Below, piece after piece: positions 43,524-52,743 of a stretch of 64,000 nt of DNA. The notes beneath the pieces were generated by a model that was not told where the DNA came from, ran no database searches, and saw nothing but the letters and a program-made list of their open reading frames with translations. The DNA comes from Psychrobacter sp. I-STPA6b. GTDB taxonomy: Bacteria > Pseudomonadota > Gammaproteobacteria > Pseudomonadales > Moraxellaceae. The translations under genes and the position numbers were made by a program. The first letter of the stretch is position 1. Each line of letters begins with the position of its first letter. The stretch covers positions 1 to 64,000 of the forward strand of contig NZ_VEWM01000082.1 of NCBI RefSeq assembly GCF_020662265.1, given 5' to 3'.

Positions 43524-44237
43524 ATGACGTTATCTGTTCAAATCATAGAGCAACTGAATACCACAGAGCAACAGTATTCAGAAGAATTCTTTGTTAGTTT
43601 TGCAAAAAATATTACTTTATTTGAAGATGAAGATATCTGGGTGGTTGATAAACCTGCTGGGTTATTAAGCGTTGATGGACGGACATTAAAAGTAAGTTTG
43701 TTGTCACGTTTGGAGCGAGTCTGTCCCCAAGTGAAGTTGATTCATCGCTTAGATATGGATACATCAGGTGTGATGATATTTGCTAAACATGCACAAGCAC
43801 AAAGTCATATTAGTAAACAGTTTATTGATAGACTGCCTCAAAAGACTTATGAAGCAGTGGTGATGGGTACAATGGAGGTTGTGGGCAAAAAAGGTGAAAT
43901 AAATGTGCCTGTCCGTTATGAGCCAACGACAAAGCCAAAACATATTGTTGATATGAGCTGGAAAAAGCAGGCTTTAACACGCTATGAGGTACTGCATCAT
44001 GAGCTACGTCAAGGCAAGCCAGTAACGAGAGTAGCACTTTATCCTGTCACAGGGCGCAGTCATCAGTTAAGGGTACATATGTTACATATTGGTCATGTTA
44101 TGATTGGTGACCCTATTTATGCTCAAGGCGAGGTGTTATCATTAGCACCTCGTTTAAATTTACATGCACGAAAACTTCGCCTGAAACATCCTAGTCTAGA
44201 AAGCTGGATAGATTGGGAAAGTGCTGTACCATTCTAG
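43524..44237 (+). CDS. RluA family pseudouridine synthase
   Basis: 237 aa from ATG 43524. The frame is open to an ATG at 43458, but those extra 22 residues (Ile/Phe-rich) are unlike the family. The catalytic motif HRLDMDTSGVMIFAK (Asp about 78) and DIWVVDKPAGLLSVDGR, TGRSHQLRVHMLHIGHVMIGDPIY are visible. No S4 domain, so it resembles RluA (23S U746 and tRNA U32) or a close relative rather than RluC or RluD. The exact target cannot be told. Confidence 0.9.
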   Translation: MTLSVQIIEQLNTTEQQYSEEFFVSFAKNITLFEDEDIWVVDKPAGLLSVDGRTLKVSLLSRLERVCPQVKLIHRLDMDTSGVMIFAKHAQAQSHISKQFIDRLPQKTYEAVVMGTMEVVGKKGEINVPVRYEPTTKPKHIVDMSWKKQALTRYEVLHHELRQGKPVTRVALYPVTGRSHQLRVHMLHIGHVMIGDPIYAQGEVLSLAPRLNLHARKLRLKHPSLESWIDWESAVPF

Positions 44238-44286
44238 CTAGCACTTTGTTATGACCAGTATGTTTGCGTGCTATTGGTGGCGGACT

Positions 44287-44997
44287 TTAGATATGGATGC
44301 CACCATCTACAGGCAATGTTGTACCAGTAATCATAGCAGCATCATCGCTGGCTAAAAAGGTAATAACCGCTGCGATATCTTGAGGTTGTGCAGTGCGACC
44401 AAGTGGATATGTTGGTAGATTAGCATTGTCTTTATCAATACATACAATAGAGCTAATAGCATTGACTCGTATATTCTTTGGTGCATTTTCAATGGCTAAG
44501 GTCTGAGTTAAATGAGCGAGGTCAGTAGTCAGTGAGTGATAGCGATCAAGCTGGCAACCTTTGCCTATTTCAGATAGTGCAGATATATTGACAATATTGC
44601 CTTGAGTTTCTGTGAGAGTAGCTAAAACACTGTGACAAATATGAGTAGTGCTATTGACACATTCTTCAATAGCAGATGGGTCATCTCCCATCTCTTGTAG
44701 CGCATGCCCTACATTATTGATCAGAACATCAATACGCCCAAACTTTTCAATGGTGTACCGTATCATCTCAGTTACTTGTTTTTGGTTGTTTATATCACAA
44801 GCGATGGATAGGTGATTGTCAGTATGAATCCATGTATGGTCTTGGGGGAATTGTTCAGCTATTCTTTCTAAGGACTCCTGAGTACGTCCAATAAGGGCGA
44901 CATTAGCACCTTCTTTAGCAAATCGTATGGCAGTTGCATGACCAATATTAGAGTCTGCACCAGTGATGATAATGGTTTTTTCTTTAAAACGCTTCAT
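44287..44997 (-). CDS. short-chain dehydrogenase/reductase with altered active site
   Basis: 236 aa with an SDR Rossmann fold. TIIITGADSNIGHATAIRFA is the cofactor motif with Asn in place of the second Gly of TGxxxGIG. DVLINNVG (NNxG), GNIVNISALSEIGKG (catalytic Ser) and NIRVNAIS and GTTLPVDGGIHI are present. The YxxxK motif reads YHSLT: the catalytic Lys is replaced by Thr. Standard SDR catalysis depends on this Lys, so the protein may be inactive as a dehydrogenase or have another job. It lies between an RluA gene and a MITE-like element; single gene. Confidence 0.88.
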   Translation of the reverse strand: MKRFKEKTIIITGADSNIGHATAIRFAKEGANVALIGRTQESLERIAEQFPQDHTWIHTDNHLSIACDINNQKQVTEMIRYTIEKFGRIDVLINNVGHALQEMGDDPSAIEECVNSTTHICHSVLATLTETQGNIVNISALSEIGKGCQLDRYHSLTTDLAHLTQTLAIENAPKNIRVNAISSIVCIDKDNANLPTYPLGRTAQPQDIAAVITFLASDDAAMITGTTLPVDGGIHI

Positions 44998-45040
44998 AAT
45001 GGTCAGTCCTTATTTAGGTGGATGATAGATTTCATTTTGG

Positions 45041-45162
45041 CGTGCGTCCTATTAAGTTAGATTTATCAGGGGTTGTAGCCGTATTTCTATGAATCTTTAA
45101 AACTGATTAAATTTGCCTTCTGATATTTATCAGTTGTGCGTTAATGAAAGTTCAATAGATCC
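45041..45162 (-). mobile_element. MITE-like element, partial copy 4
   Basis: In reverse orientation this region begins GGATCTATTGAACTTTCATTAACGC and contains ATCAGAAGGCAAATTTA, identical to the inside of copy 1 (about 18930-18946). It ends in CCCCTGATAAATCTAAC-TTAATAGG, like the right end of the copy at 56248. The far terminal repeat is eroded. Its surroundings (44998-45468) are non-coding. Confidence 0.6.
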
Positions 45163-45468
45163 TACAATACAAAGAAAAATTATTATCTGCTAATATGGTT
45201 TTAACAATTAGTGTTTGAACAGATCGTGTTTAATCAGACAAGTGTCGATATTTGCATGATGCCACACTGTATCTGAGTTAACCATTTTATGTGATGTGGC
45301 TAAGAGAGTAAATGGGCATACAAAAGTGCTTAAAAGGTATGGGTGATATATTTATATGGTTGTATTCAGTGTGGTTAATTCATTAAAACAGTTAGTTTAT
45401 TAAACAAAGCAAGCTTTCTGATAATGATATGATAATTGAAAGCTTCTTTTAAGGTTAGAGAGTTTATT

Positions 45469-46812
45469 ATGGTGTCTAGTCCAAGTCAGCCAGAGATGAC
45501 AGATTGGCTCAGTTATTTTCAGTCAGATGAGACTTTCTCAAGTGCGCTTAAATATGAGCTACCACATGGTCAGCTTTTTGTCGCTCAAGCAACTATTGAG
45601 CTGGAAGTACAAGGAAGCATTAAGACTCATAAAATTGCCTCTGAGTGTAATAAAGAAATAAAAAAGGCTCTGCAACAACAAAAGCGCTGGTTGAAATCTT
45701 ATACAGATAAAGCAGAGTTGGCGAATGTTTATAGTGTGCTAATTTTAGATGTTATTTTGACAAAAGATAATAAAAGAAAGCGGGTCACGCCTACCTTTGG
45801 TGCAAAGTATTTTATTGAAGACTTTGTCATGGAGGTGACAGAGCAATCCCAAGTGATACAAGTTTTTAGCTATAGTGTCTGGCAGGAAGTACTGGATATG
45901 CTACAAACACCCTGTGAGCTATGGCGCTTTTTAGCATTTCATCTTAGACATTTGCAACAAGCAGCAAAAACAGGTGAGGTGACATTTGCCAGTGAACGTG
46001 CCTTGATTACTGAGTTTTTAGCGAGTCCAGCATTATTAGAGCAGGCGATTAAGGTGGATAATGAGCTGGTCAAATATAAGCTGAAAACTGAGCCAAATGC
46101 GACATTGGTGAGAATGGCGAGTGCGCAAAATAGTCCTTACATGGTGAATACAGAGACAGTATCATATGAACACATGAAGCAGGCATCGATGTTGTGGACG
46201 TATCTATATCAATGTGCGTATTTGAGCGCACCTAGTACATCACCTGCCCAGCAACAAGAGCAATCGTTACATAGCTCACCTCTATGGATGCGACAATTAC
46301 TTGATGAGTCATTATTTTCACGGTATGAGTTAATAAAAGAGTTATATCTATATCCAAGTAAACCAGTAGAAGTTAAACAAACTGGTTATGTTGTGCATCA
46401 GCATTCTTACGAAAGTTTGGGGCGACATTATGTACTGATATTTTATGGTACACAGGAAAATACGCCACATGCTAGAAATACATTACAAGCGCGTTTGCAA
46501 GATGTTGCAAAGGATGTTGCCACTCGCTTGGTCATGCCTGAGTTGCATCATATTGTCATCTTAGGTATTGAGTTTTTGGTAGTAAATCAAGAGACAGTAG
46601 TTGATATGGATGTCTTTATTCAGTCAGTTGGAGCAATGACTGAAAAAGAGCGGTATTTAACTGAGCAATTAAGCGCCCTACAAATACAGCAACAAGCTGC
46701 ACAGCCACCCCAGACTATGTCGACAGCACAGGTATCTCAAGCGAAAGTACAGCCAGCTAAATCCAAGCCAGCAGTTAAGCTCCCCTCACTACAGTTAAAA
46801 ATGAAAATGTAG
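45469..46812 (+). CDS. hypothetical protein, 447 aa
   Basis: I do not recognise it. ATG 45469 (followed by GTG TCT) has GAGAG 7 nt before it; the frame is open to a TTG at 45436. No signal peptide or membrane segment, so cytoplasmic. Features seen: N-terminal Asp/Glu-rich start (WLSYFQSDE), a stretch (about 50-80) rich in Lys, a helical middle with DNELVKYKLKTEP, and a low-complexity Gln/Ala/Pro/Lys tail (about 400-447, QQQAAQPPQTMSTAQVSQAKVQ then AKSKPAVKLP). Many long helices, no known motif. It is a single gene that converges with the mechanosensitive-like gene at a shared terminator. Confidence 0.75.
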   Translation: MVSSPSQPEMTDWLSYFQSDETFSSALKYELPHGQLFVAQATIELEVQGSIKTHKIASECNKEIKKALQQQKRWLKSYTDKAELANVYSVLILDVILTKDNKRKRVTPTFGAKYFIEDFVMEVTEQSQVIQVFSYSVWQEVLDMLQTPCELWRFLAFHLRHLQQAAKTGEVTFASERALITEFLASPALLEQAIKVDNELVKYKLKTEPNATLVRMASAQNSPYMVNTETVSYEHMKQASMLWTYLYQCAYLSAPSTSPAQQQEQSLHSSPLWMRQLLDESLFSRYELIKELYLYPSKPVEVKQTGYVVHQHSYESLGRHYVLIFYGTQENTPHARNTLQARLQDVAKDVATRLVMPELHHIVILGIEFLVVNQETVVDMDVFIQSVGAMTEKERYLTEQLSALQIQQQAAQPPQTMSTAQVSQAKVQPAKSKPAVKLPSLQLKMKM

Positions 46813-46887
46813 GCTGTAATAGTAATAGAAAATGGTAGTTGTTTAACTATATCTGTTATGTTCTTTGACGTAATAGCTGATGACATA

Positions 46888-46914
46888 AAAAAAGACAGCC
46901 TAGGCTGTCTTTTC
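46888..46914. terminator. bidirectional terminator
   Basis: AAAGACAGCC (46891-46900) and GGCTGTCTTT (46903-46912) form a near-perfect palindrome with A- and T-runs on either side, between two convergent genes. Confidence 0.85.
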
Positions 46915-46937
46915 TTATTACGACTAATGGTATTTGG

Positions 46938-48536
46938 TTATTTTAAGTCATCACTATCAAATAAACCATCAACATTATTTGTCTTAGGCGTGTCTAGTGA
47001 AGTCGTAGTTGATGCTGGTGAAGTCACTGTGTTGACTGCTGCATTCGTGGCTTCACTGCTGGTTACTGGTGCTTTAGTTTTATCACATTCTGCATCCATT
47101 TTATCTTGTACACGACGTAGAAAGCGTGCAGCGGCTTCTTGACCACCAAGACCGAATGATAGAGCAAATGCTACAGCAACTGCACCTAAAGTTAAGCCGA
47201 ATGCTAGGTTTACGATAGAGTCAGCAATACCCATTGCACGTAGACCCATTGCTAGTACTAGCCCCATGATTAGGATACGTACGATATTTGCTAAGAACTC
47301 TGAGCCTTGTTCAGAACGCTCAACAACTTTCGCAATTATGTTGGCTAACCAGAAGCCAATGAATAGGATAACTGCACCAAGGATGATGTCTGCACCAAAA
47401 GCAATAAATAGTGTAATTAAGTCGCTAACACGATCAAAGCCTAAACGATTTGCCGCTTCAATAGAAGCAAATAGCATGGTGAAGAAGATGATTAGCTTAC
47501 CAATGATGCTAGATACCGTTTGTGTACCTAACATTTCTTGTAGACCAACTTTCGCTGGTAGCTCATTAACACCAGTGTTTTCAAGTAGGTTAGAAACAAT
47601 GCTTGCAACAAACTTAACGACATAGTATGCGATAGCTAAGATAGCAACTGCTGCGATGACATTTGGAATCGCTAGCATGATTTGGTTAAGCATATTTGTC
47701 GCAGGACGAGAAATAACTTCAATGCTTAGAGTGTCTAAAGCTGAGATTAGCGATAGGATGATAATCACTAAAAATGCTAAAGTACCAACACTGTTTGCAA
47801 TGCGAGTATGGTCACTGATGCCTGCATTTTGAGCAATGGTTTGTAGATTCATGCTTGAAATGACGCTGGTGACAATGCCACGAACGATTTTCGCAACCAC
47901 ATAACCAACACCAAAAATGACACATGCAAGGAAGATGTTTGGAATAAAGTCAAAAATCTTATCAAGCATATTAGTCAATGGTGCAAATAGACCATCAAGA
48001 CCTAGCTGACCCAATACAATGGTCAATACGAATAATAGAATGATCCAATAAACCACATCTGAAATGGTTTGACTCATTGGACTTACGCCAGCTTCTTCGC
48101 TTAGGCGCTCATCAAGAGAGGTTTTTGATAGTGCTGTACTAAGTAGTGTACGTGCAATAGTCGCCACAACCCAACCAATAACAGCGATGGCAGCAGCACC
48201 CATAAGAGTAGGAATAAAGGATAAGACTTGATTAATCATGTTGGCAAATGGTGCAGAGACAGCAGTCAAGTTGAGCATGCTAAGCGCACCTGAGATTGCC
48301 ATAATAAAGATAAACCAAAATACGATTTTGGCAGCAATGCCTTCAACATCATATGATTTACCTGTTGAGGAATTCATACGCTGATTGACATTAGCACGTG
48401 CTAATAAGTTACGTACGAGTCCACCAATAGCTAAAGCAACGAGCCAGCCAATGACAAAAATAAAAATAGCACCAATAATAGAGCCTATTGGTCCTCCAAG
48501 GTAGTTATTGAACCCAACAAACATGCTGTTGTCCAT
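46938..48536 (-). CDS. conserved TM-helix repeat protein, mechanosensitive-channel-like
   Basis: 532 aa with about eleven hydrophobic segments arranged as repeats: a TM helix pair of the type IIGAIFIFVIGWLVA / AAKIVFWFIFIMAISGAL recurs three or more times (about 15-75, 90-180, 200-280, 285-345). These are conserved TM helix (PF05552) units. The last helix (FGLTLGAVAVAFALSFGLGGQEAAARFL, about 455-482) resembles the pore helix TM3 of MscS, but the MscS beta and C-terminal domains are missing; instead a disordered Thr/Ser/Asp tail follows. Inner membrane; an osmotic role is likely by family, not shown. Confidence 0.85.
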   Translation of the reverse strand: MDNSMFVGFNNYLGGPIGSIIGAIFIFVIGWLVALAIGGLVRNLLARANVNQRMNSSTGKSYDVEGIAAKIVFWFIFIMAISGALSMLNLTAVSAPFANMINQVLSFIPTLMGAAAIAVIGWVVATIARTLLSTALSKTSLDERLSEEAGVSPMSQTISDVVYWIILLFVLTIVLGQLGLDGLFAPLTNMLDKIFDFIPNIFLACVIFGVGYVVAKIVRGIVTSVISSMNLQTIAQNAGISDHTRIANSVGTLAFLVIIILSLISALDTLSIEVISRPATNMLNQIMLAIPNVIAAVAILAIAYYVVKFVASIVSNLLENTGVNELPAKVGLQEMLGTQTVSSIIGKLIIFFTMLFASIEAANRLGFDRVSDLITLFIAFGADIILGAVILFIGFWLANIIAKVVERSEQGSEFLANIVRILIMGLVLAMGLRAMGIADSIVNLAFGLTLGAVAVAFALSFGLGGQEAAARFLRRVQDKMDAECDKTKAPVTSSEATNAAVNTVTSPASTTTSLDTPKTNNVDGLFDSDDLK

Positions 48537-49212
48537 ACGGCTTCTCCTGTAATTTTAATAATATTGTGTTGGCTAATTTAAATATTTTGTATAAATGCTC
48601 TTGAATCTTAGAAGAAGCAATGGCATATCCATTAATATTAGGTATTAGCAACACATTTATGTATGCTCATAATAATATTGAACTGTCTGTAGGAACTTAC
48701 ATGTCCTTTCATTATGTCATGGCTTTTTTAATAAACAATGAGGCATATCAGGTATAGGATATAAACTCATGCCTATTTTTAAGTCATCATTGCTTATTTG
48801 GGGAAAGTGAACCAAAATGAGAGAGATTGTTATTCTCACAGGCAGCTTACTTATGTTACTTTAACGAAGATGAGAGAAATAATAAATAGCCATATTCAAA
48901 AATAACGCTAATAATATGTGATAAGTTGTTACATTATCAGAATATTATTACATATTTTATACATTTTAAGTAATTTCTTGCCGTCGTTGCAGAGAAGTTA
49001 ACTGAAAATGGCTTTTATTTCATCATAAAGCTGTTAAGTTATGGAACATCATACTTTAGGTAGTATCTGAGCAATATAGAAAGATACCTATTTGGCTTGA
49101 TAGATGGTATATACGGTTTTATATTTAGCATATGTGGTTTTATTTTTGGATATAAAGCTGACTATAATGTCGATACTAAACAAAACGTTCAAATTTATTT
49201 TAAGAGATACTT
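48537..49212. other. intergenic region between the TM-helix gene and fkpA
   Basis: 676 bp between divergent genes, AT-rich. A GGCAT/ATGCC inverted repeat with a 20-nt loop followed by ATTTTTA (about 48741-48781) could be a weak terminator. TATAAT at 49163-49168 lies 45 bp before the fkpA-like gene and is the likely -10. No RNA gene seen. Confidence 0.45.
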
Positions 49213-49980
49213 ATGAAAAAATTACATACTCCCGTTCGTTTGCTTGCACTTAGCTTGTCAGTTGCTCTTTTTGCAACTGGTTGTGCAAATGCAAATAATG
49301 ATAGCAGTGCTTCAGCCAAACCAGCTGCTACAGCTGTAACTGAGCAAAGCTCTGATCTTGAGAAAGTTGGCTATAGCTTGGGTTATATGATGGCTGAGAG
49401 TAATAAGGAAGCCATTAATGATTTAGATATTGATACGTTTGAAGCAGGATTCCGTGATGGCTATGAGGGTAAAGAGTCTGCATTGACTAAAGAGCAGATG
49501 GAAGCAGTATTGTTAAGTTATCAAGAAAAAAAACAAGCTGAGTTAACTCAAGAGCTACAAGATATGGCAGCTAATAATAAGGCTGCAGGTGAGAAGTTTT
49601 TAGCAGAAAATGCTAAGAAAGAAGGTGTCAAAACGACAGATTCAGGTCTACAGTATAAAGTGCTAAAAGAAGGTACGGGTGCATCACCAAAAACTGATGA
49701 TATTGTACAGGTACAATATGAAGGTAAGCTTCTAGATGGTACGGTATTTGATAGTTCTTATGAGCGTGGTGAGCCGGCTATATTTGCTGTTAAGGATATG
49801 ATTCCTGGTTTTAAAGAAGGCTTAGAGTTAATGAAAGAAGGTGGTAAGTATGAGTTATTTATTCCTTCTGATATCGCTTATGGCGAAGCAGGTAATCCAG
49901 CTATTGAGCCAAACAGCACGTTGATATTTACTGTTGAGATGCAAAAAGTAAATCCACAACCACCACAGTCTGCTCAATAA
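49213..49980 (+). CDS. fkpA: FKBP-type peptidyl-prolyl isomerase lipoprotein (FkpA/Mip-like)
   Basis: 255 aa. Signal peptide with lipobox (LFATGC, Cys 24). An N-terminal dimerisation domain (about 45-135, KVGYSLGYMMAESNKEAI) is followed by a long helix (EKKQAELTQELQDMAANNKAAGEKFL) and a C-terminal FKBP domain (about 140-247) with VQVQYEGKLLDGTVFDSSYERGEPAIFAV and FIPSDIAYGEAG. It folds proteins in the periplasm or at the outer membrane; relatives in pathogens are Mip. The symbol is by family; the lipidated form resembles Mip. Single gene with a terminator. Confidence 0.92.
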   Translation: MKKLHTPVRLLALSLSVALFATGCANANNDSSASAKPAATAVTEQSSDLEKVGYSLGYMMAESNKEAINDLDIDTFEAGFRDGYEGKESALTKEQMEAVLLSYQEKKQAELTQELQDMAANNKAAGEKFLAENAKKEGVKTTDSGLQYKVLKEGTGASPKTDDIVQVQYEGKLLDGTVFDSSYERGEPAIFAVKDMIPGFKEGLELMKEGGKYELFIPSDIAYGEAGNPAIEPNSTLIFTVEMQKVNPQPPQSAQ

Positions 49981-50075
49981 ATCATTGGTTTAATAACTGA
50001 TTAGTTACTTTGCTAAGCAGTAGGTACTAGCACAGTGATAAATGAGTCACTGTACTAGTACTAGTGATAATTAAT

Positions 50076-50107
50076 AAAAAACCCTGCTAAAGCTAGCAGG
50101 GTTTTTT
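50076..50107 (+). terminator. terminator after the FKBP gene
   Basis: CCCTGCTA (50082-50089) and TAGCAGGG (50094-50101) with AAGC in the loop; A-run before and TTTTTTT after. Confidence 0.9.
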
Positions 50108-50256
50108 TGTGAGTATAGTTGTTTGTACAAAGTGATACAAGGGTCGTGAAAGAAGATAGTCAAAGTACGAGATAGCTAAGGAATGATTCCTATTTGCTGC
50201 ACCACTCACTATTTCTCAGCATTGTTACCTTGTATTTGTTTGAGCTGTGAGCATGG

Positions 50257-51579
50257 CTACAAAAGTTTTTGGAATATTTTGGAGTTACGTCCATTGTTAT
50301 AACTGGCTCTTCTTGCCTCTGGTAGATGTTGGGCATCGACTTCTTCAAATCCTTGCTCAACAAACCAGTGCGCTGTGCGAGTAGTGAGGGCAAATAGTTT
50401 ATGGCGGCCATGACTGCGAGCTTGTTGCTCTAAAAATGCCAGTAGGTCAGCTCCTCGACTACCGTTACGATAGTCAGGGTGAACAGCAACAGAAGCGACT
50501 TCTGCACTGTCATCATCAAGGGGATACAAGGCAGCACAGCCTAAAATCATGCCATCTCGCTCAATGACACTATAAAAATCAATTTCTTGCTCCAGACGCT
50601 CTCGTGAACGTTGAACCAAGATACCTTGTTTTTCTAGAGGCGTCAGTAGTTCTAGTAGTCCTACAACATCATCAATATTTGCTCGACGAATCTCCTCGTA
50701 TGGGTCATGGCTAATCAGTGTACCAGAGCCATCACGAGTAAATAGCTCTTCTAGCAAAGCCCCATCTTTGGCATAAGAGATAATATGCGTGCGGTGAATA
50801 CCTTGGCGACATGCATTACTGGCACAATGTAGGAAGTAATAAATTTCACGGTTGATATCACGTCCACGTAAGAATCTATCAACTTCATTAGGTATCATGG
50901 CGTGTAGTAAGCGTCCATTATCATTGATGCCTACATCACTGCCTAGAAAAATCAGTTTGTCAGCGTTTAAGGCGATGGCAGCATTGAGTGCAACATCTTC
51001 TGCTAATAGATTGAAAACTTCTCCTGTGGCTGAGTAACCCATAGAGCCAAGAATAACCATATGGCTGTGTATTAGATTGTTTTTAATCGCATCAACGTCG
51101 ATGGAACGTACTTCACCAGTCATTTGATAATCGACGCCATCTCGTACACCATAAGGACGTGCAGTAACAAAGTTTCCTGAGACGGCATCAATGCGTGAGC
51201 CATACATGGGAGAGTTAGCTAGCCCCATTGATAGTTGGGCTTCGATTTGTAGTCGAATTGCTCCGACAGCCTCTAAAATAGCGGGTAGTGCGGCTCTTGG
51301 AGTGACACGAATGTCATTATGTAGCGGGGTTTCTAGCGATAAGTTGGCAAGGTTTTTTTCAATTTGTGGGCGAGCACCATGCACTAGAACTAGCTTGATG
51401 CCTAAGCTGTGTAAGAGTGCAAAGTCATGTATAAGGTTGCTAAAGTTAGGATGGTTAACCGCCTCGCCACCAAACATGATGACGAAAGTCTTACCTCGAT
51501 GTGTGTTGATATAGGGGGCAGAGTTACGAAACCAATGGACATAGTCAGGGTTAATTTGTGGCATGGCAGTATCAGTCAT
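50257..51579 (-). CDS. argA: N-acetylglutamate synthase
   Basis: 440 aa, as E. coli ArgA. The N-terminal amino acid kinase-like domain (about 1-290) holds the arginine feedback site (FVIMFGGEAVNHPNF, VLVHGARPQI). The C-terminal GNAT domain (about 295-440) has VASVAVHPDYRNGSRGADLLAFLEQQA and TTRTAHWFVEQGFEE. It makes N-acetylglutamate, the first step of arginine synthesis. Single gene here, with no other arg gene nearby. Confidence 0.96.
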   Translation of the reverse strand: MTDTAMPQINPDYVHWFRNSAPYINTHRGKTFVIMFGGEAVNHPNFSNLIHDFALLHSLGIKLVLVHGARPQIEKNLANLSLETPLHNDIRVTPRAALPAILEAVGAIRLQIEAQLSMGLANSPMYGSRIDAVSGNFVTARPYGVRDGVDYQMTGEVRSIDVDAIKNNLIHSHMVILGSMGYSATGEVFNLLAEDVALNAAIALNADKLIFLGSDVGINDNGRLLHAMIPNEVDRFLRGRDINREIYYFLHCASNACRQGIHRTHIISYAKDGALLEELFTRDGSGTLISHDPYEEIRRANIDDVVGLLELLTPLEKQGILVQRSRERLEQEIDFYSVIERDGMILGCAALYPLDDDSAEVASVAVHPDYRNGSRGADLLAFLEQQARSHGRHKLFALTTRTAHWFVEQGFEEVDAQHLPEARRASYNNGRNSKIFQKLL

Positions 51580-52034
51580 AGGTTAAAATCATCAATAATC
51601 AATAAATTGGAATGTGTCAGCATATGTTTTAATGCTAAAAAAGAGTATACAAGCATAGATAAGGTTATGATTGTATAAACTTTTACGATAACAAAATTTG
51701 TTACATTGAGCCATCTTTTTATGGTAACTAATTATCTATAGGTGGATGATGATGGCAGTATTTACTGGGGTATTTTGAGTGCAATCACCTTTGAGTAACG
51801 ATATTAAATATATGAGAGTGCTGATAGAAGCGCTATACAAAAATAAAAAACAACGTTACAGCTAAATCTGTATGCTTGTTTATGTTTAATAGTACACTCT
51901 ATATAATAGCACTGTTCAAAAAATAAATGTAAGCAGGGCATAATGATAAGGCAATTATTAAGCTTTAATTTTTTCCAATAGACCCTAATTTGTCATTTAA
52001 TTTTTCTTATTTTTACTCATAATGGATGATAGTC
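51580..52034. other. intergenic region upstream of the secreted protein gene
   Basis: 455 bp between divergent genes. TATAAT at 51902-51907 is a candidate -10 for the rightward gene. CCAATAGACCC followed by TA (51965-51977) looks like one end of the MITE family, but no partner end or body is seen. Confidence 0.4.
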
Positions 52035-52655
52035 ATGACTGATTTTACCGCTTTTTCTTTGTTACAACATACAGTAAAACGTACATTAGGTTTAAGTGTG
52101 TTATTTGCAATGGGCATTGGCTCGGCTTCTGCGATGTTGCCAACACCTGAGCCTGAGTTAGATGCCCCGTCAAACAGACAAAACTTGGCACTGGTTCAGC
52201 AAGCGACTGTACCAACTACACCTGTTGTACAGCGTCAACAAGCGACTCCAAGAGCACAACTGAATGCCGTACGTACACAGGTACAAGCCTTTTTAATCAG
52301 TATTGATGATCAGGGTAAAGAGATATTAGTACCAGTAACGGCTGATACTCAGTTACAGTCAGGAAACTTGATTGAGTATCAGGGTTTGTTTACCAATACT
52401 AGCCCTGATCGTCAGCGTCATATGACAGTGACTATGACTATTCCTGATGAGGTGAAGCTGTATGGTGCAATAGATCCTGAGTTTCCAAAGGCGAGTGTTG
52501 ATGGTTCACGCTTTAATCGTACTCCACTGCGAGGTCGTGTTGGCAATGAAGTCCAAGAAGTGCCATTAGAGTTGTATAAGGCACTACGTTGGGATATCGT
52601 GGGCTTAGGGATTGATGAAACAGCAGTAGTAAAATATCGTGCAGTTGTTCGATAG
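52035..52655 (+). CDS. secreted hypothetical protein
   Basis: 206 aa from ATG 52035 (GGATG 8 nt before); an in-frame ATG at 52026 is possible. A signal peptide (about 8-32, VKRTLGLSVLFAMGIGSASA) with an AxA cleavage site is likely. A Pro/Gln/Thr-rich stretch (about 35-80) precedes one compact domain (about 85-206): LVPVTADTQLQSGNLIEYQGLFTN...MTVTMTIPDEVKLYGAI...LRWDIVGLGIDETAVVKYRAVVR. The pattern (a beta-rich unit with GDxxxYxxxxxN-like spacing) recalls the DUF11/CARDB-type repeat, but I am not sure. Periplasmic or surface, function unknown. It ends at a terminator shared with the patatin gene. Confidence 0.78.
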   Translation: MTDFTAFSLLQHTVKRTLGLSVLFAMGIGSASAMLPTPEPELDAPSNRQNLALVQQATVPTTPVVQRQQATPRAQLNAVRTQVQAFLISIDDQGKEILVPVTADTQLQSGNLIEYQGLFTNTSPDRQRHMTVTMTIPDEVKLYGAIDPEFPKASVDGSRFNRTPLRGRVGNEVQEVPLELYKALRWDIVGLGIDETAVVKYRAVVR

Positions 52656-52694
52656 TTAACCGATATCGAACTAATATCTCAGTAAAGTGAAGCT

Positions 52695-52731
52695 TGGCAT
52701 TTTTCATATATTTAGAAAAATGCCATTTTTT
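52695..52731 (+). terminator. terminator after the secreted protein gene
   Basis: TGGCATTTTTC (52695-52705) and GAAAAATGCCA (52715-52725) form an 11-bp stem followed by TTTTTTG. Confidence 0.85.
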
Positions 52732-52743
52732 GTACTTGTACTT

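Noticed and set aside
51965..51977. Single terminal repeat-like sequence CCAATAGACCC next to TA
   Set aside because: Resembles one end of the MITE family, but no body or partner end is near; too short to call a copy.
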